From Miltoncostaea sp050250915 (GTDB lineage Bacteria; Actinomycetota; Thermoleophilia; Miltoncostaeales; Miltoncostaeaceae): DNA of 64,000 nt. The stretch is taken from NCBI GenBank assembly GCA_050250915.1, contig JBFWNT010000011.1, positions 1 through 64,000 of the forward strand. The letters are read 5' to 3'. The notes under the pieces are model-generated. The model did not search any database and was not told the origin of the DNA. It was given only the letters and a program-made list of their open reading frames with translations. This document shows positions 7,141-15,597 of this stretch, in pieces (the stretch's first letter is position 1; each line of letters begins with the position of its first letter). Position numbers and translations under genes: made by a program.

Positions 7141-8031
7141 CTACCCGCGGCGGCGCATGACCTGACGCCGCACCCAGGCCGCCCACTCCTGCATCCCGGG
7201 GTCGGCCGGGCCCGGCCCGACGGCGAACACCTGGATGCCCGGGAACCGCTCGCGGCAGGCCGCCGCGGCGGTCGCCAGCGCCTCCTCCGAGGCCCCGTCC
7301 GCCCGGGTCACCACCAGCGCCTGGGCGTCGCGGAGGCGGTCGGCGGTGAGCCGGTGCGCCTCGGCCGGCGTCAGCAGCGCCACCTGGAGGTCCTCGCCGA
7401 TGCCCCGCGAGAGGTCGGGCTGCTCGTCGCGGTCCTCCAGCAGGATCAGCTGGGCATCCTGGAGCCGGTCGATCGCCCGCGCCAGGCCCGCCCGCCAGTG
7501 GGCGGAGCCGTCGAGCACCTCGCGCGCCTCACCGGCCGTCTCGGGCCCGGTCGGCCGGTTCACCTGGAGCACCACGGCGTCGACGGCCGGCAGGTGCCCC
7601 AGGGTGTGCATGATCAGCGTGGTCTTGCCGGTGCCGCCGGCGCCCGCGACGCGGATGACGGTGGGGTGGCGGTGGCGCCTCCCGACGCCGCGCCCGAGCG
7701 CCGTGCGAAGGATCGCCATGGCGTCGGCGCGGGTCAGGATGCCGGTCGCGAGCCCCTCCTCCCGCACCAGGACCACCTCGGCGCCGCGCATCAGCTCGGC
7801 CATGGCGCGGTCGGCGTCCTCCCCGGCCGGCAGCTCGACCACGCGGTCGCCGCCGAGCAGGAACACCGAGCCGTCCTCTCCCTGCGCCCAGACGCCCACC
7901 AGCTCGTCGCCGTCGACGACCGGGATGTGGTGGACGTCCGCGTCCTCCATCAGCTGCCGCACCCGCTCGCGGTCGGCGTCGCGCGCCGTCGCCAGCACCG
8001 GGTGGGCGGTCATCACGTCGCGGACCTTCAT
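7141..8031 (-). CDS. CBS-domain/HypB-like GTPase fusion
   Basis: 296 residues. The N-terminal third is a CBS pair (MKVRDVMTAHPV..., second motif GILTRADAMAILRTAL), a sensor of adenine nucleotides. From about residue 122 it has a P-loop NTPase with GAGGTGKTT and a GIGEDLQVALLT segment close to HypB/UreG GTPases, which insert nickel or other metals. The G4 motif is TRAD rather than NKxD, so nucleotide choice is uncertain. It shares an intergenic region with a phosphoribosyltransferase gene where two inverted repeats lie. The fusion suggests an energy-gated metallochaperone or stress GTPase, which is inference. Confidence 0.75.
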   Translation of the reverse strand: MKVRDVMTAHPVLATARDADRERVRQLMEDADVHHIPVVDGDELVGVWAQGEDGSVFLLGGDRVVELPAGEDADRAMAELMRGAEVVLVREEGLATGILTRADAMAILRTALGRGVGRRHRHPTVIRVAGAGGTGKTTLIMHTLGHLPAVDAVVLQVNRPTGPETAGEAREVLDGSAHWRAGLARAIDRLQDAQLILLEDRDEQPDLSRGIGEDLQVALLTPAEAHRLTADRLRDAQALVVTRADGASEEALATAAAACRERFPGIQVFAVGPGPADPGMQEWAAWVRRQVMRRRG

Positions 8032-8090
8032 CGCTTGACCCCCGTCGTCGTGGCGGTGCACCCCCGACGCTACGACCGCGCCGGGCGGGT

Positions 8091-8134
8091 GGGAAGCGTG
8101 GGCCCACGGTTCCCCGCTGCGGGTTGCCCGCAGC
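8091..8134. promoter_or_regulatory. Two palindromic operator candidates in divergent promoter (site a)
   Basis: First, GGGAA-GC-GTGGG/CCCAC-GG-TTCCC at 8091-8114, a near-perfect 24-base palindrome. Second, GCTGCGGG-TTG-CCCGCAGC at 8116-8134, a perfect inverted repeat. The second has the same arms and spacing as sites at 22257-22275 and 35305-35323. They lie between the CBS/GTPase gene and the phosphoribosyltransferase gene, 24 bases before the latter's start. Confidence 0.6.
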
Positions 8135-8157
8135 GCCCCGCGGGGCGAGGATCGGCC

Positions 8158-8799
8158 ATGACGTTCCGGGACCGCCAGGACGCGGGCCGCCGGCTGGCGA
8201 CGCGGCTGGCGCGCCTCGGGGGACCGGGGACGGTGGTGCTCGGCGTCCCCCGGGGCGGCGTCCCCGTGGCGGCGGAGGTGGCCCGCGCGATCGGCGCGCC
8301 GCTGGACCTGGTGGTGGTGCGCAAGATCGGCGCGCCCATCCAGCCGGAGCTGGCGATCGGCGCGGTCGCGGAGGGCGGCGTCGTGCGGGTCGACCGCGAG
8401 GCGGCGCGGCGCGTCGGGGTCCCGCCCGCCGAGGTCGAGCGACTGGTGGCCGACCGCCAGGGCGAGCTGGAGGGCCGGGTGCGGGCCCTGCGCGGCGACG
8501 CGCCGCCCCGCGACCTGGCCGGCGCGGTCGCGGTGGTCGTCGACGACGGCTTCGCGACGGGGCTCAGCGACCTGGCGGCGGTCGCCTCCGCGCGGAGACG
8601 GGGCGCCGCGCGGGTGGTGGTGGCGGCGCCGGTCGGGTCGCCGCAGGCCGTCGAGATGCTGACCGCGGAGGCCGGCGAGTGCGCCTGCGCGCTGATCCCG
8701 TGGCGCTTCGGCAGCGTCGGCCGCTGGTACGACGACTTCGGGCCGGTGTCCGACGACGAGGTCCGCGCCCTCCTGGCCGCGGGGGACGCCCCGGGCTGA
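8158..8799 (+). CDS. Phosphoribosyltransferase-domain protein
   Basis: 213 residues with a type I phosphoribosyltransferase fold: the PRPP-binding motif VVVVDDGFATG lies at about 124-134 and an N-terminal VVLGVPRGGVPVAAEVA strand-loop at about 24-40. Standalone proteins of this family are common near stress genes, and one is a member of the mycobacterial DosR regulon; the substrate base is not known. ATG at 8158; the preceding bases include GGGGCGAGG as ribosome-binding site. It ends nine bases from the convergent acyl-carrier-protein gene. Confidence 0.85.
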   Translation: MTFRDRQDAGRRLATRLARLGGPGTVVLGVPRGGVPVAAEVARAIGAPLDLVVVRKIGAPIQPELAIGAVAEGGVVRVDREAARRVGVPPAEVERLVADRQGELEGRVRALRGDAPPRDLAGAVAVVVDDGFATGLSDLAAVASARRRGAARVVVAAPVGSPQAVEMLTAEAGECACALIPWRFGSVGRWYDDFGPVSDDEVRALLAAGDAPG

Positions 8800-8807
8800 G
8801 GGGCGGG

Positions 8808-9053
8808 TCAGGCCGTCCGGGCCGCGAGGTAGCGGGCGCCGTCGGCGATCGTGGCGAGCCGGCGGTAGTCGGACTCGGGGACCTCGATCCCGGTGCGGGT
8901 CCGGACGGCCTCCATGAGGGCGAGGAAGTCCATCGAGTCCAGGTCGACCTGGTCCTGGATGGGCGCGTCGGCGTCCAGGCGCGCGGGGTCGGCCTCCGGC
9001 GCCACCTCCGCCAGGGCGTCGAGGATCACGGCGGTGGCGTCGTCTTCGGTCAC
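8808..9053 (-). CDS. Acyl carrier protein at the end of a dehydrogenase operon
   Basis: 81 residues with the acyl carrier fold: helices around VILDALAEVAPEADPARLD and a DLDSMDFLALM motif whose Ser (about residue 37) should receive phosphopantetheine. GTG start at 9053 overlaps the E2 stop by four bases, so it is made together with the dehydrogenase complex. A dedicated carrier beside an E2 acyltransferase raises the possibility that the acyl group made by the complex is passed to a carrier protein instead of, or besides, CoA. That is inference from position. Confidence 0.85.
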   Translation of the reverse strand: MTEDDATAVILDALAEVAPEADPARLDADAPIQDQVDLDSMDFLALMEAVRTRTGIEVPESDYRRLATIADGARYLAARTA

Positions 9054-10132
9054 AGATCCTCCGGTTCGTCGAGCCGGCGCTGCACCGCCAGCAGGAAGCG
9101 CCCCCCGCGGCGGCCGTCGCTCACGCGGTGGTCGCCGGACAGGGTCAGCGCCAGCACGGGTCGGACGACGACCGCCCCGTCGTGCGCCCACGGGCGCTCC
9201 ACCACGCTGCCCGCGCCGACGAGCGCGACCTGCGGCGGGTGGATGACGCCGTGCACCACCTCGACGCTCCGTTCCCCCAGGCTGCTGAGCGTGATGGTGG
9301 CGTCCCCGACGTCGCCCGAGCGCAGGGCGCCCGTGCGCACACGGCCGACGAGGTCGCGGACCACCGGGACCAGTTCCGCGGCGCGCAGACGGTCGGCATC
9401 GCGGACGACGGGCGCCACCACGCCGCCGCCGCGCAACGCGATGGCCAGACCCACGTGCACGGACGACGCCGGCGCGAAATCCCCGTCGACGACGTGGCCG
9501 TTCACCTCCGGCACGTCCGCCGCGGCGAGGGCGATCGCCCGCACCAGCAACGGCGTGAGCACCGCGCGATCGGCGGGCGCCCGTCCGGCGTTCAGCGCCG
9601 CCAGATGTGCGACGGCCCGGCTCACGTCGATGCGGTGCTCCAGGTAGTAGTGCGGGATCTCCCGCTTCGCCCGCGCCATCAGATCACCCGTCGCGCGGCG
9701 CAGCGCGGCTGCCGGATCCGGGGGCGGTGCGGCCGGCGGGGCGGGATCCCCGGCGGCGTGCGCCACGTCGGCCTCGGTCACCGCGCCCGCCGGCCCGGTG
9801 CCCACCACCCCCTCCAGCGCGATGCCGTGCGCGGCGGCCGCGCGCCTGGCGCCCGGCGTGGCGCGCGGCGGTGAGGGCGGCGGCGCCGCGGCCTCCGCTC
9901 CGCCGGCGAGCCGCGCGATGGGGCGGCCCACGTCCACCCGTGCCCCCTCGGGCTCCAGGATCGCCTCGACGACCCCCTCGGCGTACGCCTCGATCTCGAT
10001 GGCGCCCTTGTCGGTCTCGACGACGGCCACCACGTCGCCGTGCCCGACGCGGTCCCCGGGGCCGATCAACCACTCCGCGACGACGCCCGACTCCATGTCG
10101 GCCCCGAGCGACGGCATCAGGATGTCAGGCAA
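9050..10132 (-). CDS. 2-oxoacid dehydrogenase E2 (dihydrolipoyl acyltransferase)
   Basis: 360 residues: lipoyl domain (about 1-76, lipoyl-Lys in ETDKGAIEIE), a Pro/Ala linker, peripheral-subunit binding domain (about 90-125, RRAAAAHGIALEGVVGTGPAG) and catalytic domain (about 145-360) ending with the active-site motif DHRVSDG. It transfers the acyl group made by E1 onto CoA. TTG at 10132 is chosen since LPDILMPSLGADM matches the usual E2 start; ATG at 10117 is the alternative. The start overlaps the E1beta end. No E3 gene is in the operon, so dihydrolipoamide dehydrogenase must come from elsewhere. Confidence 0.92.
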   Translation of the reverse strand: MPDILMPSLGADMESGVVAEWLIGPGDRVGHGDVVAVVETDKGAIEIEAYAEGVVEAILEPEGARVDVGRPIARLAGGAEAAAPPPSPPRATPGARRAAAAHGIALEGVVGTGPAGAVTEADVAHAAGDPAPPAAPPPDPAAALRRATGDLMARAKREIPHYYLEHRIDVSRAVAHLAALNAGRAPADRAVLTPLLVRAIALAAADVPEVNGHVVDGDFAPASSVHVGLAIALRGGGVVAPVVRDADRLRAAELVPVVRDLVGRVRTGALRSGDVGDATITLSSLGERSVEVVHGVIHPPQVALVGAGSVVERPWAHDGAVVVRPVLALTLSGDHRVSDGRRGGRFLLAVQRRLDEPEDL

Positions 10133-11111
10133 CGGCCGCCATCCCGTGGACGGCGGCGACGACGTCGCCGGGGGCCGGGATGGCGGCCCGCTCGAGCGCG
10201 GCCGCATACGGCATCGGGACCTCCGCCCCGCACACGCGCGCGACGGGCGCGTCCAGGTCGTAGAACGCCTCCTCGGCGATGCGTGCCGCGACCTCGGCCG
10301 ACAGGCCCACGCTGCGCCACCCCTCGTCGACCACGACGGCCCGGCGGGTCCGGCGCACCGACTCCAGCACGGTGGAGGTGTCGAGGGGCCGCAGCACCCG
10401 CAGGTCGACCACCTCCGCGTCGATCCCGTCACCGGCGAGTGCCTCCGCCGCCGCCAGCGCGGTGGGCAGCGCCCCGCCGTGGGCGACGATCGTGACGTCG
10501 GCGCCGGGGCGCCGGACCGCCGCCCGCGCGATGTCCACCGGAGCCGGGTCGGGCGCCGGGCCGCGGGCGTTGTAGAGCCCGGCGTGCTCGACGATCACGA
10601 CCGGGTCCGGGTCCATCAGCGCCGGCCAGAGCATGCCGCGCGCGTCGGCGATCGTCGCCGGGGCCAGGACCCGCAGTCCCGGGACGTGCGCGAACCATGC
10701 CTCGAGGCTGTGGGAGTGCTGCGCCGCCACCTGGCGCCCGCCGCCCGTCGCGGTCCGGATCACGACGGGCACGCCGATGCGCCCCCCCGACATGTGCCGC
10801 ATCGCGGCCGCCGTGTTCACGATCTGGTCGAGGGCGAGCAGGCTGAAGTTCACGGTCATGACCTCGACGATCGGCAGCATCCCGGCGATCGCCGCCCCGA
10901 TGCCCGCGCCCACGAACGTGAGCTCCGACAGCGGGGCGTCGCGCACCCGCGCCTCGCCGAACTCGGCCTGCAGGCCTTTCGTGACGGCGTACGAGCCCCC
11001 GTAGCGGCCCACGTCCTCGCCCATCAGGAACACGCGCTCGTCGCGGGCCAGGGCCTCCCGGTGCGCCTCGCGCAGCTGCTCCCGGTAGCTCGTGGGCCCG
11101 TCCCCGCTCAC
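10125..11111 (-). CDS. 2-oxoacid dehydrogenase E1 beta subunit
   Basis: 328 residues, full length for the beta subunit of pyruvate/acetoin/branched-chain dehydrogenases (usual about 325). Signature segments include FLMGEDVGRYGGSYAVTKGL near the N-terminus, AQHSHSLEAWFAHVPGLRV in the middle and VVDEGWRSVGLSAEVAARI in the transketolase C-terminal domain. It forms the thiamine-diphosphate site with E1alpha. GTG start at 11111 with GTGA overlap. Substrate (pyruvate, acetoin or a branched 2-oxoacid) cannot be fixed by eye; the adjoining acyl-CoA synthetase does not settle it. Confidence 0.93.
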   Translation of the reverse strand: MSGDGPTSYREQLREAHREALARDERVFLMGEDVGRYGGSYAVTKGLQAEFGEARVRDAPLSELTFVGAGIGAAIAGMLPIVEVMTVNFSLLALDQIVNTAAAMRHMSGGRIGVPVVIRTATGGGRQVAAQHSHSLEAWFAHVPGLRVLAPATIADARGMLWPALMDPDPVVIVEHAGLYNARGPAPDPAPVDIARAAVRRPGADVTIVAHGGALPTALAAAEALAGDGIDAEVVDLRVLRPLDTSTVLESVRRTRRAVVVDEGWRSVGLSAEVAARIAEEAFYDLDAPVARVCGAEVPMPYAAALERAAIPAPGDVVAAVHGMAAVA

Positions 11112-12073
11112 GCCGCGCCCTCCGCGACCACATGGCGCCCGAGGGTGGCGACGTCCTCCGGCTCCGCCGCCCGGGCGTCGGCCACGGCGCCGTCGATCTC
11201 GGCGGCGACCGAGCGCTCCATCGCCGCGAGCCCGGCGTCGTCGAGGCCCCCCGCCGCCCGCAGCCGCGCGCCGTGCACGAGGAGGGGATCGCGCGCCCGC
11301 CAGCGCTCGACCTCGGCCTTGTCGCGGTACAGCTCCGGGTCGTACATCGAATGGGCCCGGAAGCGGTAGGTCACCAACTCGAGGAACGCCGGGCCGGTGC
11401 CCTCGCGCACCGGCCCGAGCGCCTCGTGGACGGCCTCGGCGACCGCCACGACGTCCATGCCGTCCACCGTCGCGGCCGGCATGCGGTACCCCGCGGCCAT
11501 CCGCGCCACGCGCGGCTCGGCCAGCGCGCGCCCGATGGCCGTGCCCATCGCGTAGCCGTTGTTCTCGCACAGGAAAAGCACCGGGAGGCGCCACAGTGAC
11601 GCGAGGTTCAGCGACTCGTGGAACGCCCCCTCGGCGACGGCCCCGTCGCCGAAGAAACAGGCCACCACGCGCGGGCGCCCGCGCATGGCGTCGGCGAGGG
11701 CGATCCCCACCGCGTTGGGCAGGCCCGCGGCCACGATGCCGTGCCCGCCGTAGAACGCGCGGTCCGGGTCGAACAGGTGCATCGAACCACCCCGCCCGCC
11801 CGAGCAGCCCGCGCGGCGGCCGAGCAGCTCGGCCATGACCGCCGCCGGGGGGATCCCGCGCGCCAGCGCGTGGCCGTGCTCGCGGTAGGTCGCAACCACC
11901 GGGTCGCCGTCGTCGAGCGCCTCCATCGCGCCGACCGGGATCGCCTCCTCGCCGATGCACAGGTGCAGGAAGCCGCGGATCTCGCCGCCGGCGTAGAGCT
12001 CCGCGCAGCGCTCCTCGAATCGGCGGACCAGCAGCATCCGCCGCAGCAGCGTCAGGTCGCGGCCGCCGGTCAC
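11108..12073 (-). CDS. 2-oxoacid dehydrogenase E1 alpha subunit
   Basis: 321 residues, with the thiamine diphosphate motif GDGAVAEGAFHESLNLA...CENNGY (about residues 143-173), the HGHALARG loop and the phosphorylation-loop region YRFRAHSMYDPE. With E1beta it decarboxylates a 2-oxoacid and acylates the E2 lipoyl arm. It overlaps its upstream neighbour, an AMP-forming CoA synthetase, and its downstream neighbour, E1beta, each by four bases. The sequence type is close to acetoin/pyruvate dehydrogenase alpha chains of actinobacteria. Confidence 0.93.
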   Translation of the reverse strand: MTGGRDLTLLRRMLLVRRFEERCAELYAGGEIRGFLHLCIGEEAIPVGAMEALDDGDPVVATYREHGHALARGIPPAAVMAELLGRRAGCSGGRGGSMHLFDPDRAFYGGHGIVAAGLPNAVGIALADAMRGRPRVVACFFGDGAVAEGAFHESLNLASLWRLPVLFLCENNGYAMGTAIGRALAEPRVARMAAGYRMPAATVDGMDVVAVAEAVHEALGPVREGTGPAFLELVTYRFRAHSMYDPELYRDKAEVERWRARDPLLVHGARLRAAGGLDDAGLAAMERSVAAEIDGAVADARAAEPEDVATLGRHVVAEGAA

Positions 12074-13866
12074 GGGCCCCCCTCCAGGGTCGACAGGTCC
12101 CCCGCCGGCCGGCCGAGCTCGGCGTCGCGCAGCACGCGCCGCATCGTCTTGCCGCTGCGGGTGTGGGGGAGGGCGTCGCGGAAGCGGACCGAGCGGGGCG
12201 CGATCGCCGCGCCGAGCCGGGCGCGCGCGAATCCGCGCAGCTCCCGCGCCAGCGCGTCGGACGGCGCGAACCCGGGGCGCAGGGCCACGAATGCGGTGAC
12301 CACCTCGCCGGCGACCGGGTCCGGGAGGCCCACGACCCCTGCCTCGGCGACGGCCGGATGCTCCATCAGCGCGCTCTCGACCTCGAAGGGGCCGATGAGG
12401 TGGCCGGAGCTCTTGATGACGTCGTCGCCCCGTCCCACGAACCAGAAGTAGCCGTCCCGGTCGCGGCGGGCGACGTCGCCGGACACGTACCAGCCGCCGG
12501 CGAACGCCGCGCGGTACCGCTCGTCCTGACCGAGGTAGCCGCGGAACATCGACGGCCAGCCCGGGCGCAGCGCGAGCTGCCCGTCCGTGCCGTCGGGGGC
12601 CACGCGGGCCGCGCCGCCCTCCACCACCGGCACGCCCCGGTCGTCGACGGCGAGGATCGCGGCCTCCACGCCGGGCAGGGCCACGCCCATCGAGCCCGGG
12701 CGGATCGGCAGCGCCGCGAGGTTGGCGATCATGATCGCGCCGGTCTCCGTCTGCCACCAGTTGTCGTGGATCGGCAGGCCGAGGGCCTCGACCCCCCAGC
12801 GCACCGCCTCCGGGTTCAACGCCTCGCCGACGCTGGCGACGAAGCGCAGGGCGGGCGGCGGGTGGTCGGGGGCGGCCCCGGCGCGCATCAGCATCCGGAC
12901 GGCCGTCGGGGCGGTGTACCAGACGCTCACGCGCTCCTCCGCGAGGATGCCGAGCCAGCGGCCGGGATCGAAGTCGCCCTCGACGACGACGCTCGTGACG
13001 CCGTGGACCAGGGGGGCGACGATGCCGTACGAGGTGCCGGTCACCCAACCGGGATCCGCCGTGCACCAGAAGACGTCGCCGTCGCGGAGGTCCAGCGCCG
13101 CGGCCGCCGTGGCGTGGTGGGCCACGACCGCCGCGTGGACGTGCACGGCGCCCTTCGGCGTGCCGGTCGTGCCGCTGGTGAAGTGGAGCAGCGCCGGCGA
13201 CGAGGGCCGCGTCGGCCCGATCCGGAACGCCGGCTCCGCGGCGGCCATCAGCCGCCCCCAGTCGTGGGTGCCCTCGTCCTCGGCGGCGGGTCCGCCCACC
13301 ACGATGACGTGCCGGAGCAGGGGCAGCCGGTCGCGGACGGCGTCGACGCGGGCCGCGTTGATGGCCGCGGTCGTCACGAGCACCGCGCCGGCGCCGAGCT
13401 CCAGCCGCTCGCGCATCGGCTCAGGCCCGAACGCGGAGAAGAGCGGACAGAACACCGCGCGGGCCTTCAGGGTCCCGATCGCGGCGACGTACAGCTCGGG
13501 GATCGGGCCGGTGGCGGCGAAGACGCGGTCGCCCGGCCGCACCCCCAGGTCGTGCAGCACGTTGGCGAAGCGGGCGCTCTCGGCGGCCAGCTCGGCGTAC
13601 GTGAGGTGGCGGACCGTCCCGTCGCGGCCATGGCAGCGAAGCGCCGGCCGCGCGCCGGCGGGACCGGCCGCGTGCCGGTCGACCGCCTCGTGCGCGATGT
13701 TCAGCCCCCGTCCACCGGGGAGGCCGTCCAGCCGGCGCCGGGCGGCACCCCACCGGAACGTCCGCCGTGCGGCGGCGAGGTCGCGCACGTTCGCGCGGGC
13801 GACCGTCCCCGCGTCCTTGCGGATCTCCCGCACGCTTCCGGCGCGGAGGCCGCCCGCGACCGTCAC
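12070..13866 (-). CDS. AMP-forming acetyl/acyl-CoA synthetase
   Basis: 598 residues of the ANL superfamily, closest in feel to AcsA-type acetyl-CoA synthetases. Motifs: the phosphate-binding loop HFTSGTTGTPKGAVHVH, the WWQTETGA motif, the hinge region VSGDVARRDRDGYFWFVGR, and a C-terminal SGKTMRR Lys that catalyses adenylation. It activates acetate (or a small acid) with ATP and CoA. Encoded in the same transcript as the 2-oxoacid dehydrogenase, so both feed the acyl-CoA pool. GTG start at 13866 overlaps the ABC permease stop. Confidence 0.88.
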   Translation of the reverse strand: MTVAGGLRAGSVREIRKDAGTVARANVRDLAAARRTFRWGAARRRLDGLPGGRGLNIAHEAVDRHAAGPAGARPALRCHGRDGTVRHLTYAELAAESARFANVLHDLGVRPGDRVFAATGPIPELYVAAIGTLKARAVFCPLFSAFGPEPMRERLELGAGAVLVTTAAINAARVDAVRDRLPLLRHVIVVGGPAAEDEGTHDWGRLMAAAEPAFRIGPTRPSSPALLHFTSGTTGTPKGAVHVHAAVVAHHATAAAALDLRDGDVFWCTADPGWVTGTSYGIVAPLVHGVTSVVVEGDFDPGRWLGILAEERVSVWYTAPTAVRMLMRAGAAPDHPPPALRFVASVGEALNPEAVRWGVEALGLPIHDNWWQTETGAIMIANLAALPIRPGSMGVALPGVEAAILAVDDRGVPVVEGGAARVAPDGTDGQLALRPGWPSMFRGYLGQDERYRAAFAGGWYVSGDVARRDRDGYFWFVGRGDDVIKSSGHLIGPFEVESALMEHPAVAEAGVVGLPDPVAGEVVTAFVALRPGFAPSDALARELRGFARARLGAAIAPRSVRFRDALPHTRSGKTMRRVLRDAELGRPAGDLSTLEGGP

Positions 13867-14663
13867 GTCCCGATGTCGCGGCGCTCGACCGCCACGACCG
13901 CCGCGACGGCTCCGGCGACGGCGAGCGCCAGCAGCGCGGCCAGGTGGGGCAGGGAGGCGCCGTTGCGCAACGGCTCCGGCCCGGCGTAGTGGTGGAACGG
14001 GGTGAACGGGCCCAGGTCGTGCAGCCACGGCACCAGCGCGCCGAGCGAGTCGACCAGGTACGCGGCCAGCGCCAGCGCCGCGGTCGCGCCCGTCGCGACG
14101 GCCCGGCGGCCGGTGGCGGCGCCGACGGCCATCGCCACCGCCCCGAACCCGATGGCGAGCAGGACGGCGGCGACCACCGCCGCCGCCAGGTGCCCCGACG
14201 CGATGTGCATGCCCACCAGCGGTGCGCCGGCCAACAGCGCCACCAGCAGCACGGCGCCGAGGACGACGACCTCGGCGACCATGGCGGCGAGCCCCTCCAG
14301 CACCACGCGGCGGCGGCCGACGGGGAGCGTCAGGATGGTCTCCAGGTGCCCGCGCTCCTCCTCGCCGGCGAAGGCGCGGGCCCCCGCCGACACGGCCACG
14401 ATCAGCAGCAGCAGCGGCACGATCAGGCCGAAGAGCTCCGCGCCGAGGTATCCGGCCGCCGAGGTGTAGTCGAGGTCCCCGATCCCGAACAGCTCCTTGA
14501 GGGCGTCCGGGTACTCGCGCACCAGGTCACGTAGGCCCGACGCGTCGCGGACGGTGGGGTACACGCCCAGCTGCAGCGCCGCCAGGGCCACCAGCCCGAG
14601 CGCCCACCACGCCATGCCCCGCCGCAGCCGGCGGAGCGCGTCGATGGCGAGGCTACCCGGCAT
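13863..14663 (-). CDS. ABC-2 type exporter permease
   Basis: 266 residues with six hydrophobic segments and the ABC-2 membrane fold (an AFAGEEERGHLETILTLPVGRRRVVLEG signature split over the loop after the second helix). It pairs with the ATPase encoded just upstream, whose stop lies within the first codons of this gene. Exporters of this CcmA/NatA-like class move small hydrophobic compounds or peptides, or act in resistance; cargo unknown. ATG start at 14663. Confidence 0.85.
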   Translation of the reverse strand: MPGSLAIDALRRLRRGMAWWALGLVALAALQLGVYPTVRDASGLRDLVREYPDALKELFGIGDLDYTSAAGYLGAELFGLIVPLLLLIVAVSAGARAFAGEEERGHLETILTLPVGRRRVVLEGLAAMVAEVVVLGAVLLVALLAGAPLVGMHIASGHLAAAVVAAVLLAIGFGAVAMAVGAATGRRAVATGATAALALAAYLVDSLGALVPWLHDLGPFTPFHHYAGPEPLRNGASLPHLAALLALAVAGAVAAVVAVERRDIGT

Positions 14664-15597
14664 CCACGTAGCGCTCCAGGAACACGTCCTCCAGGTCGGC
14701 CTCGCGGCTGTCGAGCCGCACCACCTCGTACCGGGCGAGCCGCTTCAGCAGGGGGTCGAACGTGCCCGTCACCGCGAGCCGCACGACGTGTCCGTGGCGG
14801 TCGAGCATCCGCACGCCCGGCAGCCCGTCGAACGCGCGCGGTGGAGGGGGCGACGCGAACGCGACCTCCACCCGCTGCGCGGCGCGGGCGCGCAGGTCGT
14901 CCACCGACCCCACCAGCTCCAGGCGCCCCTCGCGGATCAGGGCCACCCGGTCGGCGAGCCGCTGCACCTCCGACAGCACGTGCGACGACAGCAGCACGGT
15001 GCCGCCGCGTTCCGTGACCGCGCGGCAGAGCTCGGCGAACCCCTGCTGCACCAGCGGGTCGAGGCCCGACGTGGGCTCGTCGAGCACCAGCAGGTCCGGC
15101 CGGTGCATGAACGCCATCACCAGGCCCACCTTCTGCCGGTTGCCCCGCGAAAGCGCCCCGAGCGGGCGCTCGAGGTCCAGGCCGAGGCGCGCCGCCAGGG
15201 CGGGGGCGTCGCCGGTGCCGTGCATCCGCCGCACCCGCGCGGCGAGCCGCACGTGGTCGGCGCCCGTCATGCGCCCGTCCAGGCGCAGGTCGCCCGGCAG
15301 GTAGCCCACCCGCGCGCGGAGCGCGAGCCCGAAGGCGCGCACGTCGCAGCCGAGCAGCGACACCCGCCCCGCCGTCGGCCGGATCAGGTCGAGCATCACG
15401 CGGATCAGCGTGGACTTCCCCGCCCCGTTCGGGCCCAGGACGCCGAACAGCTCGCCCCGCTCGACGCGCAGGTCCAGATCGACGATGCCGCGCGCCCCGC
15501 CGCGGTACGTCTTGGTGAGGCCGGCGGCCAGGACCGCGGGCCCCACGTCCGGCGGCGCGGACCGCGCGCGGAGGCGCCGGGGGGCCGCCGTGGTCAC
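14653..15597 (-). CDS. ABC exporter ATPase subunit
   Basis: 314 residues: Walker A GPNGAGKS (about residue 55), an ABC signature that reads LSRGNRQK (as in drug and antibiotic exporters), Walker B LLVLDEPTSGLD and the switch His in SSHVLSE. The C-terminal 90 residues are the extension typical of DrrA/BcrA-type ATPases. Works with the permease encoded next. GTG start at 15597, GTGA overlap with the DUF6544-like gene. Confidence 0.9.
   Translation of the reverse strand: MTTAAPRRLRARSAPPDVGPAVLAAGLTKTYRGGARGIVDLDLRVERGELFGVLGPNGAGKSTLIRVMLDLIRPTAGRVSLLGCDVRAFGLALRARVGYLPGDLRLDGRMTGADHVRLAARVRRMHGTGDAPALAARLGLDLERPLGALSRGNRQKVGLVMAFMHRPDLLVLDEPTSGLDPLVQQGFAELCRAVTERGGTVLLSSHVLSEVQRLADRVALIREGRLELVGSVDDLRARAAQRVEVAFASPPPPRAFDGLPGVRMLDRHGHVVRLAVTGTFDPLLKRLARYEVVRLDSREADLEDVFLERYVDAG

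Noticed and set aside
439..8799. Complete cytochrome c maturation operon
   Set aside because: Only a CcmD-like peptide and a TPR protein are seen; no CcmA, B, C, E, F or system II genes occur in this part.
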